A stretch of 64,000 nt of DNA from positions 33,037 through 97,036 of the forward strand of contig CANIHD010000012.1 in the NCBI GenBank assembly GCA_947467345.1. Reading direction: 5' to 3'. Both the position numbers and the translations under genes were made by a program. This document shows positions 29,272-38,192 of the stretch, one piece after another; positions within the stretch are counted from its first letter, which is position 1; every line of letters starts with the position of its first letter. The notes beneath the pieces were generated by a model. The model had not been told where the DNA came from, made no database searches, and was given only the letters and a program-made list of their open reading frames with translations. This stretch comes from Alphaproteobacteria bacterium. GTDB lineage: Bacteria; Pseudomonadota; Alphaproteobacteria; Micropepsales; Micropepsaceae.

Positions 29272-29309
29272 TGCAACATAATTGCAACATGCGGTGACTT
29301 TGCTACAGT
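29272..29309 (+). promoter_or_regulatory. Candidate ntrY promoter with a tandem repeat at the -35 region
   Basis: In the 138-base gap after ntrC the octamer TGCAACAT occurs twice, at 29272-29279 and 29283-29290, 11 bases apart. The second copy overlaps a possible -35 (TTGCAA, 29282-29287), followed by 16 bases and TACAGT (29304-29309). Two copies one helical turn apart look like an activator or repressor site. Each half of the promoter matches consensus at only four of six positions. Confidence 0.4.
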
Positions 29310-29357
29310 CCCGAAACGGCGCAGGGAACATTCCCAGCCAAAACCTAATGGGCCCGC

Positions 29358-31625
29358 ATGGCGAATGTCTCGGCGCTGCGTACGCGTCAATCCGAAGGTC
29401 CGCTCGGATTTCTACGCGCCGTTTCTAGGCCGTCCCTGATTGCCGTCTTCGTGGCGGTCGCCGCCATTATTTCCGGCGGGGTGACCTACGCGCACCTCAC
29501 GGGGATGATGCCCTATGAGCCGACGCCGCAAGTTCTGGTCATCCTCCTTCTCGTCAATCTAACCCTCGTCCTCACGCTGGCGGCCCTGATCTTGTGGCGG
29601 CTGGTGGGGCTTTGGGCCGAACGACGCTCCGGCGCAGCGGGCGCCCGGCTGCATCTTCGGTTGGTGGCGCAATTCTCCATCATCGCCGTTGTTCCCGCCG
29701 TTTTGGTCGCGGTGTTTGCAGGACTTTCGCTGAACCTCGGCGTTGAAGCATGGTTCTCGGAGCGGGTGCGCGCGGCGCTCGACAATTCGGTGAGTGTCGC
29801 CAATGCCTATGTCGAGGAGCACAAACAGGTCATTCGCAGCGATGCGCTGGCGATGGCCTTCGACTTAAACCGCGCCGGACCTCTCATTCAGAACGATCAG
29901 AAGCGCATCGTCGATCTTTTGCGGACGGAAGCGCAGATTCGCGCGCTTCCAGCCGTCTATCTCATCGATTCCACGGGGCGTGTTCTGGCCAGTGCGCGTC
30001 TGGAAGAAATGCCGGAACAACCGCCGCCTGCGATGTCGCAGATTGAAGAGGCGAGAAACGGCCAGCTTCTGGTGATGGAGCCGAACGAAAACATTGTGTC
30101 GGCGCTGGTCAAGCTGGACGCTTTTGTTGATGCGTTTCTGTTCGTCGCGCGCAACGTCGACCCGCGCGTTGTGGATCACCAGCAGCGTACCGTGGCCGCC
30201 GTTACTGAGTATCAGCGCCTCAATCAGAACCGTTCCGAGATCCAGCTCACCTTTGTCGGGCTTTACGTGCTCGTGGCCATGTTGCTGCTTCTCGCGGCGG
30301 TGTGGCTGGCGCTGTGGGCCGCCAATCGCATCGTTACGCCGATCGGGCGGCTTGCCTGGGCGGCCGAGCGCGTATCCGAAGGCGACCTTCGCGTGCGCGT
30401 GGAAGTTGACCGCGACGAAGACGAAATCAGTTCCTTGGGCCGCGCCTTCAACCGCATGACCTCGCAGATCGAAGGCCAGCGCAATCAGCTGGTCGATGCC
30501 AATACGCAAATCGATTCCCGGCGCCGCTTTACCGAGGCGATGCTGGCCGGCGTTTCCGCCGGCGTTCTCGGCGTGGACGGCGAGGGGCACATCACGCTCA
30601 TCAACCGCGCCGCCTCCCGCATGCTCAAATTGAACGCGAATGACATGGAAGGGCGGCACTACGCCCAGATCGTGCCGGAACTGGCCGGGCTTATTCGCCG
30701 CGCCATGACGGAGACAGTCGGGCGGGCGGCCGGACAGGTCGATCTCAAACGCGAAAACAAGCTCCGGCATTTGAACGTGCAGGTGTCGCGCGAAGCCGGT
30801 GACAATAGCCACGGCATGGTTGTCACCTTCGATGACATCACCGATCTCGTTTCAGCGCAGCGCACCGCCGCGTGGGCGGAAGTGGCGCGGCGCATCGCGC
30901 ATGAGATCAAGAACCCGCTGACGCCGATCCAGCTTTCAGCCGAGCGGCTTAAGCGCAAATATTCGAGCGAGATTTCCAGCGATCCGGAAGTCTTTACGCA
31001 ATGCACGGATACGATTATCCGACAGGTGGGCGATATTGGCCGCATGGTAGACGAGTTCTCGTCTTTCGCGCGCATGCCGGCGCCGGTCATTCGCACCGAG
31101 AATGCGCAAGAATTGGTGCGTCATGCCGTGTTCCTTCAGCGCGTTGCGAATCCACAAATTGCCTTTGAGGTCACCGCGCCGGCCGAACCACTGCTTTTCG
31201 AATGCGATGGGCGGTTGGTGTCACAGGCCCTCACCAATGTTCTCAAGAATGCAGCCGAAGCTGTGGCCGCCAGCCGCACCGAAAATGACGATTCATCGGG
31301 GCGAATCGTGATCGACCTCGCGGTGGATGCGGGACGCCTCACCATGACGGTGCGCGACAATGGGATGGGCCTGCCGGCCGAACATCGCCATCGCCTCACC
31401 GAACCCTACGTGACCACACGCGCCAAAGGCACCGGGCTTGGACTTGCGATTGTGCGCAAGATTCTCGACGACCATGGCGGCGAGTTGCTGTTGAACGATG
31501 TGCGCGATGTGCTGGCCGAAGACACGCCGGGCGCTTTGGTGCGCATGATTTTCCCGTTGATTCAGACTGCGAAGAAAGATCGAGGAATTGGGCATGAACA
31601 GGAAAGGGTCGTCGATCGCGTCTGA
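29358..31625 (+). CDS. ntrY: Membrane sensor kinase NtrY
   Basis: A 755-residue histidine kinase. It has N-terminal membrane helices (about 20-110, including LIAVFVAVAAIISGGVTY and FSIIAVVPAVLVAVFAGLS), a periplasmic sensor region, another helix near 295, a HAMP domain (RIVTPIGRLAWAAERVSEGDL), a PAS domain, a HisKA domain with the His in [15 protein letters not shown], and an ATPase domain (NVLKNAAEA, DNGMGLP, GTGLGLAIV). NtrY with NtrX senses envelope, redox or nitrogen state. It overlaps ntrX by 32 bases. Confidence 0.94.
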   Translation: MANVSALRTRQSEGPLGFLRAVSRPSLIAVFVAVAAIISGGVTYAHLTGMMPYEPTPQVLVILLLVNLTLVLTLAALILWRLVGLWAERRSGAAGARLHLRLVAQFSIIAVVPAVLVAVFAGLSLNLGVEAWFSERVRAALDNSVSVANAYVEEHKQVIRSDALAMAFDLNRAGPLIQNDQKRIVDLLRTEAQIRALPAVYLIDSTGRVLASARLEEMPEQPPPAMSQIEEARNGQLLVMEPNENIVSALVKLDAFVDAFLFVARNVDPRVVDHQQRTVAAVTEYQRLNQNRSEIQLTFVGLYVLVAMLLLLAAVWLALWAANRIVTPIGRLAWAAERVSEGDLRVRVEVDRDEDEISSLGRAFNRMTSQIEGQRNQLVDANTQIDSRRRFTEAMLAGVSAGVLGVDGEGHITLINRAASRMLKLNANDMEGRHYAQIVPELAGLIRRAMTETVGRAAGQVDLKRENKLRHLNVQVSREAGDNSHGMVVTFDDITDLVSAQRTAAWAEVARRIAHEIKNPLTPIQLSAERLKRKYSSEISSDPEVFTQCTDTIIRQVGDIGRMVDEFSSFARMPAPVIRTENAQELVRHAVFLQRVANPQIAFEVTAPAEPLLFECDGRLVSQALTNVLKNAAEAVAASRTENDDSSGRIVIDLAVDAGRLTMTVRDNGMGLPAEHRHRLTEPYVTTRAKGTGLGLAIVRKILDDHGGELLLNDVRDVLAEDTPGALVRMIFPLIQTAKKDRGIGHEQERVVDRV

Positions 31626-32979
31626 AATTCTGGTTGTCGATGATGAAATCGACATTCGAGAATTGATGGCCGGTATTCTTTCGGACGAAGGATTCGAAAC
31701 CCGCGTGGCGTCGGATTCCGATGGCGCTTTGGCGGCAGTTGCGCAGCGGCGTCCGCATCTCGTTGTTCTGGACGTCTGGCTGCAAGGCAGCAAGCTCGAC
31801 GGCATTCAGGTGCTAGAAGTTCTGAAGCGCGAACATCCCGAACTGCCGGTGGTCATCATCAGCGGTCACGGCACGATCGAAACGGCAGTCGCCGCGATCA
31901 AGAAGGGCGCCTACGACTTCATCGAGAAGCCGTTCAAGGCCGACAGGCTCGTGCATGTGGTGCGCCGCGCGCTTGAGGCGTCGCGGCTGAAGCGCGAAAT
32001 CGAAGAATTGAAATTGAAGTCGGGCGACGAATCCGATCTCGTCGGCGCGTCTTCGGCCATTGTTCAGCTCCGCCAGCTGGTTGAAAAAGTCGCGCCCACC
32101 GGCAGCCGCATATTAATCGCGGGTCCTTCTGGCTCCGGCAAAGAGGTTGCGGCGCGGCTCATCCATGCGCGTTCGCGCCGGGCGTCGAACGCTTTCGTCG
32201 CGATCAATTGCGCCATGATGGCGCCGGCGCGCATCGAAGCCGAGCTGTTCGGCGTCGAGAGCAATGAAGGCGCTCGCAAGATCGGCCTCATGGAACTCGC
32301 CCATGGCGGGACGCTTTTCCTGGACGAGGCGGCTGACATGCCACTCGAGACGCAAGGCAAAATCCTACGCGTGTTGATCGACCAAACCTTTCAAAGGGTA
32401 GGTGGCTCCACACGGGTGCAGGTCGATGTCCGGGTGATTTCATCGTCAACGCGCGATTTGCGCGGCGAGATCGAAGCGGGGCGTTTCCGCGAAGATCTTT
32501 ATCACCGCCTGAATGTGGTGCCGATCCGCGTGCCGTCGCTGGCCGAGCGCAGCGAAGACATTCCCTCGCTGGTCGGACATTTCATGAAGCGCCTGTCGGT
32601 GGCGTCCGGATTGGCGATGCGCGAAATTTCGGACGAGGCGATGGCAGTGCTGCAGGCCTATAGCTGGCCGGGCAATGTGCGTCAGCTGCGTAATATCGTG
32701 GAACGGCTTCTTATCCTCGCCACCGACGACACGGCGGAAGTCATCTCCGCCGATCTCCTGCCGTCGAATGTGAACGGTGGCGGCCATTCCTGGGCGCAAG
32801 GCGCGCGCGGCGATCTCGTGATCACACTGCCTTTGCGCGAAGCGCGGGAAATTTTCGAGCGCGAATATCTCTTGGCGCAGATCAATCGCTTCGGCGGCAA
32901 TATTTCGCGCACAGCGTTCTTCGTCGGAATGGAGCGTTCGGCATTGCACCGCAAGCTGAAATCGCTGGGCGTGTCGTAG
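31594..32979 (+). CDS. ntrX: Response regulator NtrX
   Basis: A 461-residue AAA+ response regulator. The receiver domain has VVDDEIDIREL and the acceptor Asp in VVLDVWLQGSKLDG. The ATPase domain has GPSGSGKE. The sigma-54 contact loop GAFTGA is replaced by ESNEGARKIG, as is usual for NtrX, so it probably does not act through sigma-54. A Fis-type helix-turn-helix ends the protein. ATG at 31594 lies inside ntrY behind GAGGA; a TTG at 31588 is less likely. Confidence 0.93.
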   Translation: MNRKGSSIASEILVVDDEIDIRELMAGILSDEGFETRVASDSDGALAAVAQRRPHLVVLDVWLQGSKLDGIQVLEVLKREHPELPVVIISGHGTIETAVAAIKKGAYDFIEKPFKADRLVHVVRRALEASRLKREIEELKLKSGDESDLVGASSAIVQLRQLVEKVAPTGSRILIAGPSGSGKEVAARLIHARSRRASNAFVAINCAMMAPARIEAELFGVESNEGARKIGLMELAHGGTLFLDEAADMPLETQGKILRVLIDQTFQRVGGSTRVQVDVRVISSSTRDLRGEIEAGRFREDLYHRLNVVPIRVPSLAERSEDIPSLVGHFMKRLSVASGLAMREISDEAMAVLQAYSWPGNVRQLRNIVERLLILATDDTAEVISADLLPSNVNGGGHSWAQGARGDLVITLPLREAREIFEREYLLAQINRFGGNISRTAFFVGMERSALHRKLKSLGVS

Positions 32980-33017
32980 GTACGGCTCGATCAAGCCTTC
33001 AATGCTTGAAGCACGCG

Positions 33018-33921
33018 ATGCCTAGACGCTTGTCACCTGGCCAAAAAGCGCCGGGAAGGATCGCTTATGTAGACGGACGCTACGTTCCGCATGGCAGCGC
33101 CACGGTCTACATTGAGGACCGCGGCCTGCAATTCGCCGACAGCGTCTACGAGGTCTACGCGGTGTCGGAAGGGCGCACTCTCGACGAGGCCGGGCATGTG
33201 ACGCGGTTAGAACGCAGCCTTTCCGAATTGGAAATGGATCTGCCGATAGCGAAATCGTCTCTCGCCATCGTCTTACGCGAAATCATTCGCCGCAACCGAC
33301 TGCTCAACGGGCTTGTCTATCTCCAAGTCACGCGCGGCGTGTTTCACCGCGATCATGTTATTCCCGGCGCGGTGCGTCCCACCGTCATTTTGACGGCGAG
33401 CCGTTTGGATCCGGAGACTTTTGACCGGCGAAGGCGCGACGGAACATCGGTCGTCACAGCACCTGATACGAGGTGGGGACGCTGCGATATCAAAACGACG
33501 GGGTCTGTTGCCGAATATCTTGGCGAAGACGGCGGCGCGTCGGGCAGGGGCTCTTGAAGTCTGGCTAGTCGATGGCGACGGCAATATTACCGAAGGTACA
33601 TCCACCAATGCGTGGATCGTCTCGCAAAGCGGCGTTGCCGTCACACGATCTTTGGAGGCGAACATTCTTGGTGGAGTCACCCGCGCTACGCTTTTGCGCG
33701 CGGCCGCCGAATCCCAGATTCGTATCGAAGAGCGCACATTCTCGGTGAAAGAGGCGCAAGCAGCGGCGGAAGCCTTCATCACGTCGGCGACTGGCGGCAT
33801 CATTCCCGTGGTCCGCGTCGATGGACATGTACTCGGCGACGGCAAGGCTGGAACAATCACCATGCGCCTGCATGAAATCTACAAAACATTAGCAGAGAAA
33901 GAAGCTGCGCAAGGCGCATAG
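33018..33921 (+). pseudogene. dat: D-amino-acid aminotransferase (class IV) with a frameshift
   Basis: A PLP fold-type IV aminotransferase in two frames. From ATG 33018 the first frame gives APGRIAYVDGRYVPH, IEDRGLQFADSVYEV and WGRCDIKTTG. After about 33500 the meaningful sequence moves to another frame (GLLPNILAKTAARRAGALEVW, EGTSTNAWIVS, LGGVTRATLL). Relatives read CDIKTxGLLPN without a break. One extra T near 33502-33506 explains the shift. The position between ntrX and hfq is typical for dat. The intact enzyme would make D-Ala or D-Glu for peptidoglycan. It may be a true pseudogene or a base-calling error. Confidence 0.8.
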
Positions 33922-34048
33922 ACGCGTCTGTCAACGCTGATTTCTTGGGATTTTCCTTCGCAAATGCCCGAAAGGCTTATATGCTGATCGGACTGGCCAT
34001 CAGCCAGTCATGCAACGCGACAATAGTCACAACAAATGGGGTCCACCC

Positions 34049-34294
34049 ATGAGCGAAAAACCACAAAACCTTCAAGACACGTTTCTCAATACCGTCCGTA
34101 AAAGCAAAACGGCCGTCACAATCTATTTGGTCAACGGCGTAAAGCTTCAGGGCAACATCACCTGGTTCGATAATTTCTGCGTGCTGCTGCGGCGCGACGG
34201 GCAGGTTCAGCTCGTCTACAAGCACGCGATCTCGACCGTGATGCCGACTGGCCCTGTGCAACTCCAAGACCAGGACGGCACTGGCGTAGATTGA
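34049..34294 (+). CDS. hfq: RNA chaperone Hfq
   Basis: An 81-residue Sm-like protein that forms hexamers and pairs small RNAs with messages. The Sm1 and Sm2 motifs read [21 protein letters not shown] and [12 protein letters not shown], with QDTFLN at the N-terminus for RNA contact. ATG 34049 (MSEKPQNLQ) is the family start; an upstream ATG at 34010 would add unrelated residues. Its TGA shares one base with the hflX ATG (TGATG), so the two are coupled. Confidence 0.97.
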   Translation: MSEKPQNLQDTFLNTVRKSKTAVTIYLVNGVKLQGNITWFDNFCVLLRRDGQVQLVYKHAISTVMPTGPVQLQDQDGTGVD

Positions 34295-35652
34295 TGAGCC
34301 GCAAGCTACTTGCGGACAAGACAAAGCGCGACGACGGCAAACGCCGCGCGCTGGTACTGCATGTCGGCCGCCGCTCCGATGATCGAGACGATGGGCGCAG
34401 CCATGCCTCGCGTTTGGAAGAAGCGATCGCGCTGACGGCCGCCATTGGGCTTGAGGTCGTGGAAGGCCGCATCGCGACTATCGCGAAAGCGACGCCCGCG
34501 ACTCTTGTCGGCAGCGGCAAGGTGCAAGAGATCAAAGAATTGGTCGCGGCCACCGAGCCAGAGGTTGTGATCGTCAATGCCGCTGTCAGCCCGGTGCAAC
34601 AGCGCAATCTGGAAAAAGCCTGGGGCACGAAAGTGCTCGACCGCACGGCGCTCATTCTTGAAATCTTCGGCGAGCGGGCGCGCACGCGGGAAGGGCGCCT
34701 ACAAGTCGAGCTGGCGCATCTCAATTATCAGCGCTCGCGCCTGGTGCGCAGCTGGACCCATTTGGAACGCCAGCGCGGCGGCTTCGGCTTTCTCGGCGGT
34801 CCCGGTGAATCGCAGATTGAAACCGATCGGCGCTTGATCGGCGAACGCATCATCAAGATCAAACGCGAGCTGGAGGAGGTCAAACGCACCCGCGGCCTCC
34901 ATCGCAAATCGCGCCAGAAGGTGCCGTTCCCGGTGGTGGCTTTGGTCGGTTACACCAATGCTGGCAAGTCGACGTTGTTCAATCGGCTGACGCATTCCGA
35001 AGTGCTGGCGAAGGATCTTCTGTTCGCGACGCTCGATCCCACCATGCGCGGGCTGACTCTGCCGGGCGGACGTAAGATCATTCTGTCCGACACGGTCGGT
35101 TTCATTGCCGATCTGCCGGTGCAGCTAGTCGCCGCCTTCCGCGCCACGCTGGAAGAGGTGTTGGAGGCGGAAATCATCCTGCATGTGCGCGACGCCGCAC
35201 ACGACGAAACCGAGGCCCAGCGCAAAGACGTTTTGAAGGTTCTGAAGGAGCTCGGCGTCGAGGCTGATGACGAGCGGCCGATCATCGAGGTCTTCAACAA
35301 GATCGACCTCATGGAGCCCGAAGTGCGCGACGCGATGCTGTTGCGTAATCGCGCGCGCAGCGGCGAGCAGATCGCCGTTTCGGCGCTTACCGGCGCCGGC
35401 ACCGACGATCTCTTCACCATCATCGATGACGCTTTAGGCGGGCGCGAGCAGGCCATTCGCCTGAGCCTCAGCCCGGAAGACGGCGCCGGGCTCGCCTGGG
35501 CGCACAGCCACGGTCGCGTGATCGAGCGGCGTGACAGCGAAACCGGCATGATTTTGGTGGTGGCAGGGGAACCGGACGTTGTGGAAAAATTCCACGCGCG
35601 GTTCCCAGGCCAGGTCAAATTTCACCAGATTCGCCAAAGGCGTAGAGCGTAA
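34294..35652 (+). CDS. hflX: GTPase HflX
   Basis: A 452-residue GTP-binding protein that splits or rescues stalled 70S ribosomes. An N-terminal HflX domain (GKVQEIKELV) and a coiled region with ERQRGGFGFLGGPGESQIETDRR precede the G domain: G1 GYTNAGKSTLFN, G3 DTVGFI, G4 NKID. It starts in a TGATG overlap with hfq. Length and order are normal. Confidence 0.96.
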   Translation: MSRKLLADKTKRDDGKRRALVLHVGRRSDDRDDGRSHASRLEEAIALTAAIGLEVVEGRIATIAKATPATLVGSGKVQEIKELVAATEPEVVIVNAAVSPVQQRNLEKAWGTKVLDRTALILEIFGERARTREGRLQVELAHLNYQRSRLVRSWTHLERQRGGFGFLGGPGESQIETDRRLIGERIIKIKRELEEVKRTRGLHRKSRQKVPFPVVALVGYTNAGKSTLFNRLTHSEVLAKDLLFATLDPTMRGLTLPGGRKIILSDTVGFIADLPVQLVAAFRATLEEVLEAEIILHVRDAAHDETEAQRKDVLKVLKELGVEADDERPIIEVFNKIDLMEPEVRDAMLLRNRARSGEQIAVSALTGAGTDDLFTIIDDALGGREQAIRLSLSPEDGAGLAWAHSHGRVIERRDSETGMILVVAGEPDVVEKFHARFPGQVKFHQIRQRRRA

Positions 35653-35696
35653 TCCTCAAGGGTTACACACGCCTGTGGATTGGGCTTAACGAGAAT

Positions 35697-35814
35697 CCCT
35701 CTCCCCTTGTGGGAGAGGGAAGCGAGCGTCGGAAGACGTGAGCAGGGTGAGGGGTACCCCGCACCCGCCTCGGAGCTAAAGCTCCTCGGCACCCTCTCCC
35801 ACAAGGGGAGAGGG
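35697..35814. repeat. REP-like dispersed repeat between hflX and mazG
   Basis: Two exact 23-bp inverted arms (35697-35719 and 35792-35814) start and end the element; each arm runs from CCCTCTCC to GAGAGGG and is itself nearly palindromic. Between them lie 72 bases with a smaller GAGCTAAAGCTC hairpin. Similar CCCTCTCC...GGAGAGGG elements occur between genes in many alphaproteobacteria. It lies between two convergent genes and could act as a bidirectional terminator. Confidence 0.75.
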
Positions 35815-35828
35815 AATAACGAGCAATT

Positions 35829-36677
35829 CTACGCCCAGCGCTCCGCCAATTTGGCCTTTTGCCACAGGGCTTCCATTTCCTCGAGCGAGGCTTCTTCGAG
35901 CGTCCGGTGTTCAAGGCGAAGCGCAGTCTCGATGAACTTGAAGCGGCGCATGAATTTGGCATTGGCGCTGCGCAACGCGACCTCCGGATCGACATTCAGA
36001 TGGCGCGAAAGATTCGCCATCACGAATAAGAGGTCGCCGAATTCTTCTTCGATGTCCGCGGCGCTCTTTGTCTCCACGGCTTCCGCCAATTCGCGCGCTT
36101 CCTCGGCAATCTTGTCGGTCACGGTGACGGCGCTGGGCCAATCGAAGCCGACCTGAGACGCGCGGTTCTGCAGCTTCACGGCGCGCGTCAATGCGGGCAG
36201 GGCGCGCGGAACGTCATCCAGCAAGCCACCGCCCGCGCCCATGGCGCGCTCTTTGCGTTTGATCTCTTCCCAGTTCTTGAGCACCTCATCGGAGGTATTG
36301 GCCGAGACCTCTGCAAACACATGCGGGTGCCGCCGGACCATCTTTTCGGAGACGTAGCGAACCACGTCGTCGAAGGCGAACAGGCCTTGTTCGGCGGCCA
36401 TCTGGGCGTGGAAAACGACCTGGAACAACAGGTCGCCAAGTTCGCCTTTGAGCTCGGTGAAGTCGCCGGTTTCGCCGCCGTGCTCGATGGCGCCGGCAAC
36501 CTCATAGGCTTCCTCGATTGTGTACGGCGCTATGCTTGCGAAATTCTGCTCCACGTCCCACGGGCAGCCGCCGTCGGGATCGCGCAGACGCCGCATGATC
36601 TGCAGCAATTCGGCGATGTCGCCTGTGCTGGTGTCGGCGCTGAGTTCGGGGCTGGAATCGGTGGGCTGGTCGGACAT
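35829..36677 (-). CDS. mazG: Nucleoside triphosphate pyrophosphohydrolase MazG
   Basis: A 282-residue housekeeping NTP pyrophosphatase with two MazG domains. The first has RRLRDPDGGCPWDVEQ and ELKGELGDLLFQVVFHAQMA; the second has EEARELAEAVETK and EEEFGDLLFVMANLSRHLNVDPE. The EExxE/DxxD metal sites appear intact in both. It faces hflX across the repeat, a conserved alphaproteobacterial arrangement. Confidence 0.95.
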   Translation of the reverse strand: MSDQPTDSSPELSADTSTGDIAELLQIMRRLRDPDGGCPWDVEQNFASIAPYTIEEAYEVAGAIEHGGETGDFTELKGELGDLLFQVVFHAQMAAEQGLFAFDDVVRYVSEKMVRRHPHVFAEVSANTSDEVLKNWEEIKRKERAMGAGGGLLDDVPRALPALTRAVKLQNRASQVGFDWPSAVTVTDKIAEEARELAEAVETKSAADIEEEFGDLLFVMANLSRHLNVDPEVALRSANAKFMRRFKFIETALRLEHRTLEEASLEEMEALWQKAKLAERWA

Positions 36678-36963
36678 GGCGGCGAAAATAGCTGCGCGAG
36701 GGGGCCAGTCCAGAGCTATCGGCCGATATCCTGAATATCCAGGCGAAGCAAGGCTTTTGGTCCGGTTTTAACCGAGGCAGCCCATTCCTGGCCCAAACCA
36801 GAATGTCGTATAAGCAATATTATGGGAAATAATAGCGCGATCATATACCTGAGAAATGCAGGACCGCGCAAAATGATCAAGGAAGCAAATGGCGGGAAAC
36901 CAATACCAGCCATGTCGGAGTCGGAACTGCTTTCACGTGTCGAGATCGCGTTGCGCGATCAGC
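36678..36963. other. Gap between mazG and the accessory region
   Basis: This stretch of 286 bases holds no gene I can support. A frame from ATG 36822 to 37061 (+) could encode 79 residues containing SESELLSRVEIALRDQL. It has no clear ribosome binding site and its last 98 bases run against the next gene, so I leave it as a weak possibility. Confidence 0.4.
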
Positions 36964-37701
36964 TCACCCTGCCGTGGGCGGACTCAATCCCAATTCCGCG
37001 TATAGCTGCCGTAGTAGTCCAGCACGTTTGTCAGAGGCCAGATCGAGACAGCGAAACCTAACGATCATCCTGAATTCACGGACCGCGTTCAAAAGACGGG
37101 TAATTTGATCAAAGATACCGATTAGGTCATTTTTCCGATAGGCAACCGCCACGTCCAGATACTTCTGATAGGTCGGCATCATTCGTTTCACAGTGTTGTC
37201 TGACAACCTTGCCGGGCCAGATAGGCTCGGATTTTCTTCGCTTGCCATTTCGCGAACCATTAAATCGATTTCGCTTTCGCCAGATGCCGTTACTCGAATG
37301 TAGTCTTCCGGGTTAACCGCTGCGATGATGTCCGGGAGTTGCTTGCAAGTACAAAGCGTCCAATGAACGAGAGGATTGCGTAATTTGAAGCAGCTCTCAT
37401 ATCGTAACTGTATTGCTTCAAAGAGCGGTAATTCGTCCTTTGCAAGGTGGGACATTGCGAGGGTGTTTCGAATAGCCTTTTTGCGGGAATCTGCTCGCGC
37501 TGCATTCAATAGTTCAGCTATTGATCCGGCCTTTCCGGGAGCAATGCTTATTATGAATGTTGCAAAGTCGCGTTCGACTGTTGCCCACTGAGCAACTATA
37601 TTCATCGCAAGGATGCATAGTGCCGGGTCAGCTTCCGTCAATTGATCTTTTAGTGAGAGATGCAGTCCCGGTTTAACCAGCGTACGAAGCGGTTGAGGCA
37701 T
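36964..37701 (-). CDS. Unknown protein of 245 residues
   Basis: From ATG 37701 (MPQPLRTLVKPGLHLSLKD) the frame is open to 36964. The protein is mostly helical, with AMNIVAQWATVERDFATFI near the N-terminus, a Cys-containing FKLRNPLVHWTLCTCKQLPD stretch, and a C-terminal helix RLLNAVREFRMIVRFR. No signal peptide or membrane helix is evident. I do not recognise a family. Codon use looks less GC-biased than in the flanking core genes, suggesting acquisition. Its start codon overlaps, on the other strand, that of a small protein. Confidence 0.55.
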   Translation of the reverse strand: MPQPLRTLVKPGLHLSLKDQLTEADPALCILAMNIVAQWATVERDFATFIISIAPGKAGSIAELLNAARADSRKKAIRNTLAMSHLAKDELPLFEAIQLRYESCFKLRNPLVHWTLCTCKQLPDIIAAVNPEDYIRVTASGESEIDLMVREMASEENPSLSGPARLSDNTVKRMMPTYQKYLDVAVAYRKNDLIGIFDQITRLLNAVREFRMIVRFRCLDLASDKRAGLLRQLYAELGLSPPTAG

Positions 37702-37825
37702 GACAAAACCCAAGAAGTTAGAGCCGAAATCAAGCCGCGAGGATGACGTGTTGCGGCGCCTGTTGAATACGCCGCCGGAACCGTTCACGCCCAAGAAACC
37801 GAAAAAAAGCGACACAAAAACCTAA
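37700..37825 (+). CDS. Small basic Pro/Lys-rich protein
   Basis: A 41-residue frame (MTKPKKLEPKSS..., then REDDVLRRLLNTPPEPFTPKK, ending in SDTKT) with a TAA at 37823. The core LRRLLNTPPEPFTPKKPK resembles a motif (D-x-x-L-R/K-R-L/M-L-x-T-P-P-x-P) found in many short hypothetical proteins of alphaproteobacteria, so it is probably real despite its size. No proper ribosome binding site is visible, because GAGG lies directly against the ATG. It begins on the same bases as the start of the opposite-strand gene. Confidence 0.5.
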   Translation: MTKPKKLEPKSSREDDVLRRLLNTPPEPFTPKKPKKSDTKT

Positions 37826-37890
37826 AGAGAAGGCCCGCACCAAGTAGGCGGTGCGTTGCCCTCCAATGATCGACGCGCCAACGTGCGCCC

Positions 37891-38034
37891 ATGACATGGC
37901 TACTCATAACTTCAGCCGTTGCGGTGGGCACTGTAATCGGTAACCGCGTTCTGGACCCTTGGTGTTGCCGCCTTCGGGATCACTTTAATTACCGCCTCCC
38001 GTCCGCCGTGAGGGCGGATCATTCTCGCCGATAA
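37891..38034 (+). CDS. Possible small membrane protein (weak)
   Basis: A 47-residue frame whose first 20 residues (MTWLLITSAVAVGTVIGNRV) could form one membrane helix, followed by a basic tail. It overlaps the 3' end of the opposite-strand 60-residue gene by 50 bases. There is no clear ribosome binding site. The only support is the hydrophobic start, so it may be chance. Confidence 0.2.
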   Translation: MTWLLITSAVAVGTVIGNRVLDPWCCRLRDHFNYRLPSAVRADHSRR

Positions 38035-38167
38035 CTCCCGCACCCCTTAAAGCTTCCGCTACTTCGCGGAATATCTCATGCGTATAGCCTTCCGCCGTTC
38101 CTTTGTGGGCAATTACGCCCGCTGCGATGACAGCGACTATAAGCCGGTCTAATTGCTCGTTATCCAC
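37985..38167 (-). CDS. Small unknown protein of 60 residues
   Basis: It starts with GTG at 38167 behind GGGAGA at a good distance. The protein has an N-terminal amphipathic or hydrophobic helix (LDRLIVAVIAAGVIAHKG), then TAEGYTHEIFREVAEALRGAGVIGEND and a Gly/Arg tail. I do not recognise a family. It lies downstream of the transposase on the same strand and may be cargo of the mobile element or an older local gene. Confidence 0.45.
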   Translation of the reverse strand: MDNEQLDRLIVAVIAAGVIAHKGTAEGYTHEIFREVAEALRGAGVIGENDPPSRRTGGGN

Positions 38168-38192
38168 GACATTTCTCCCGCTCGATTATTGA

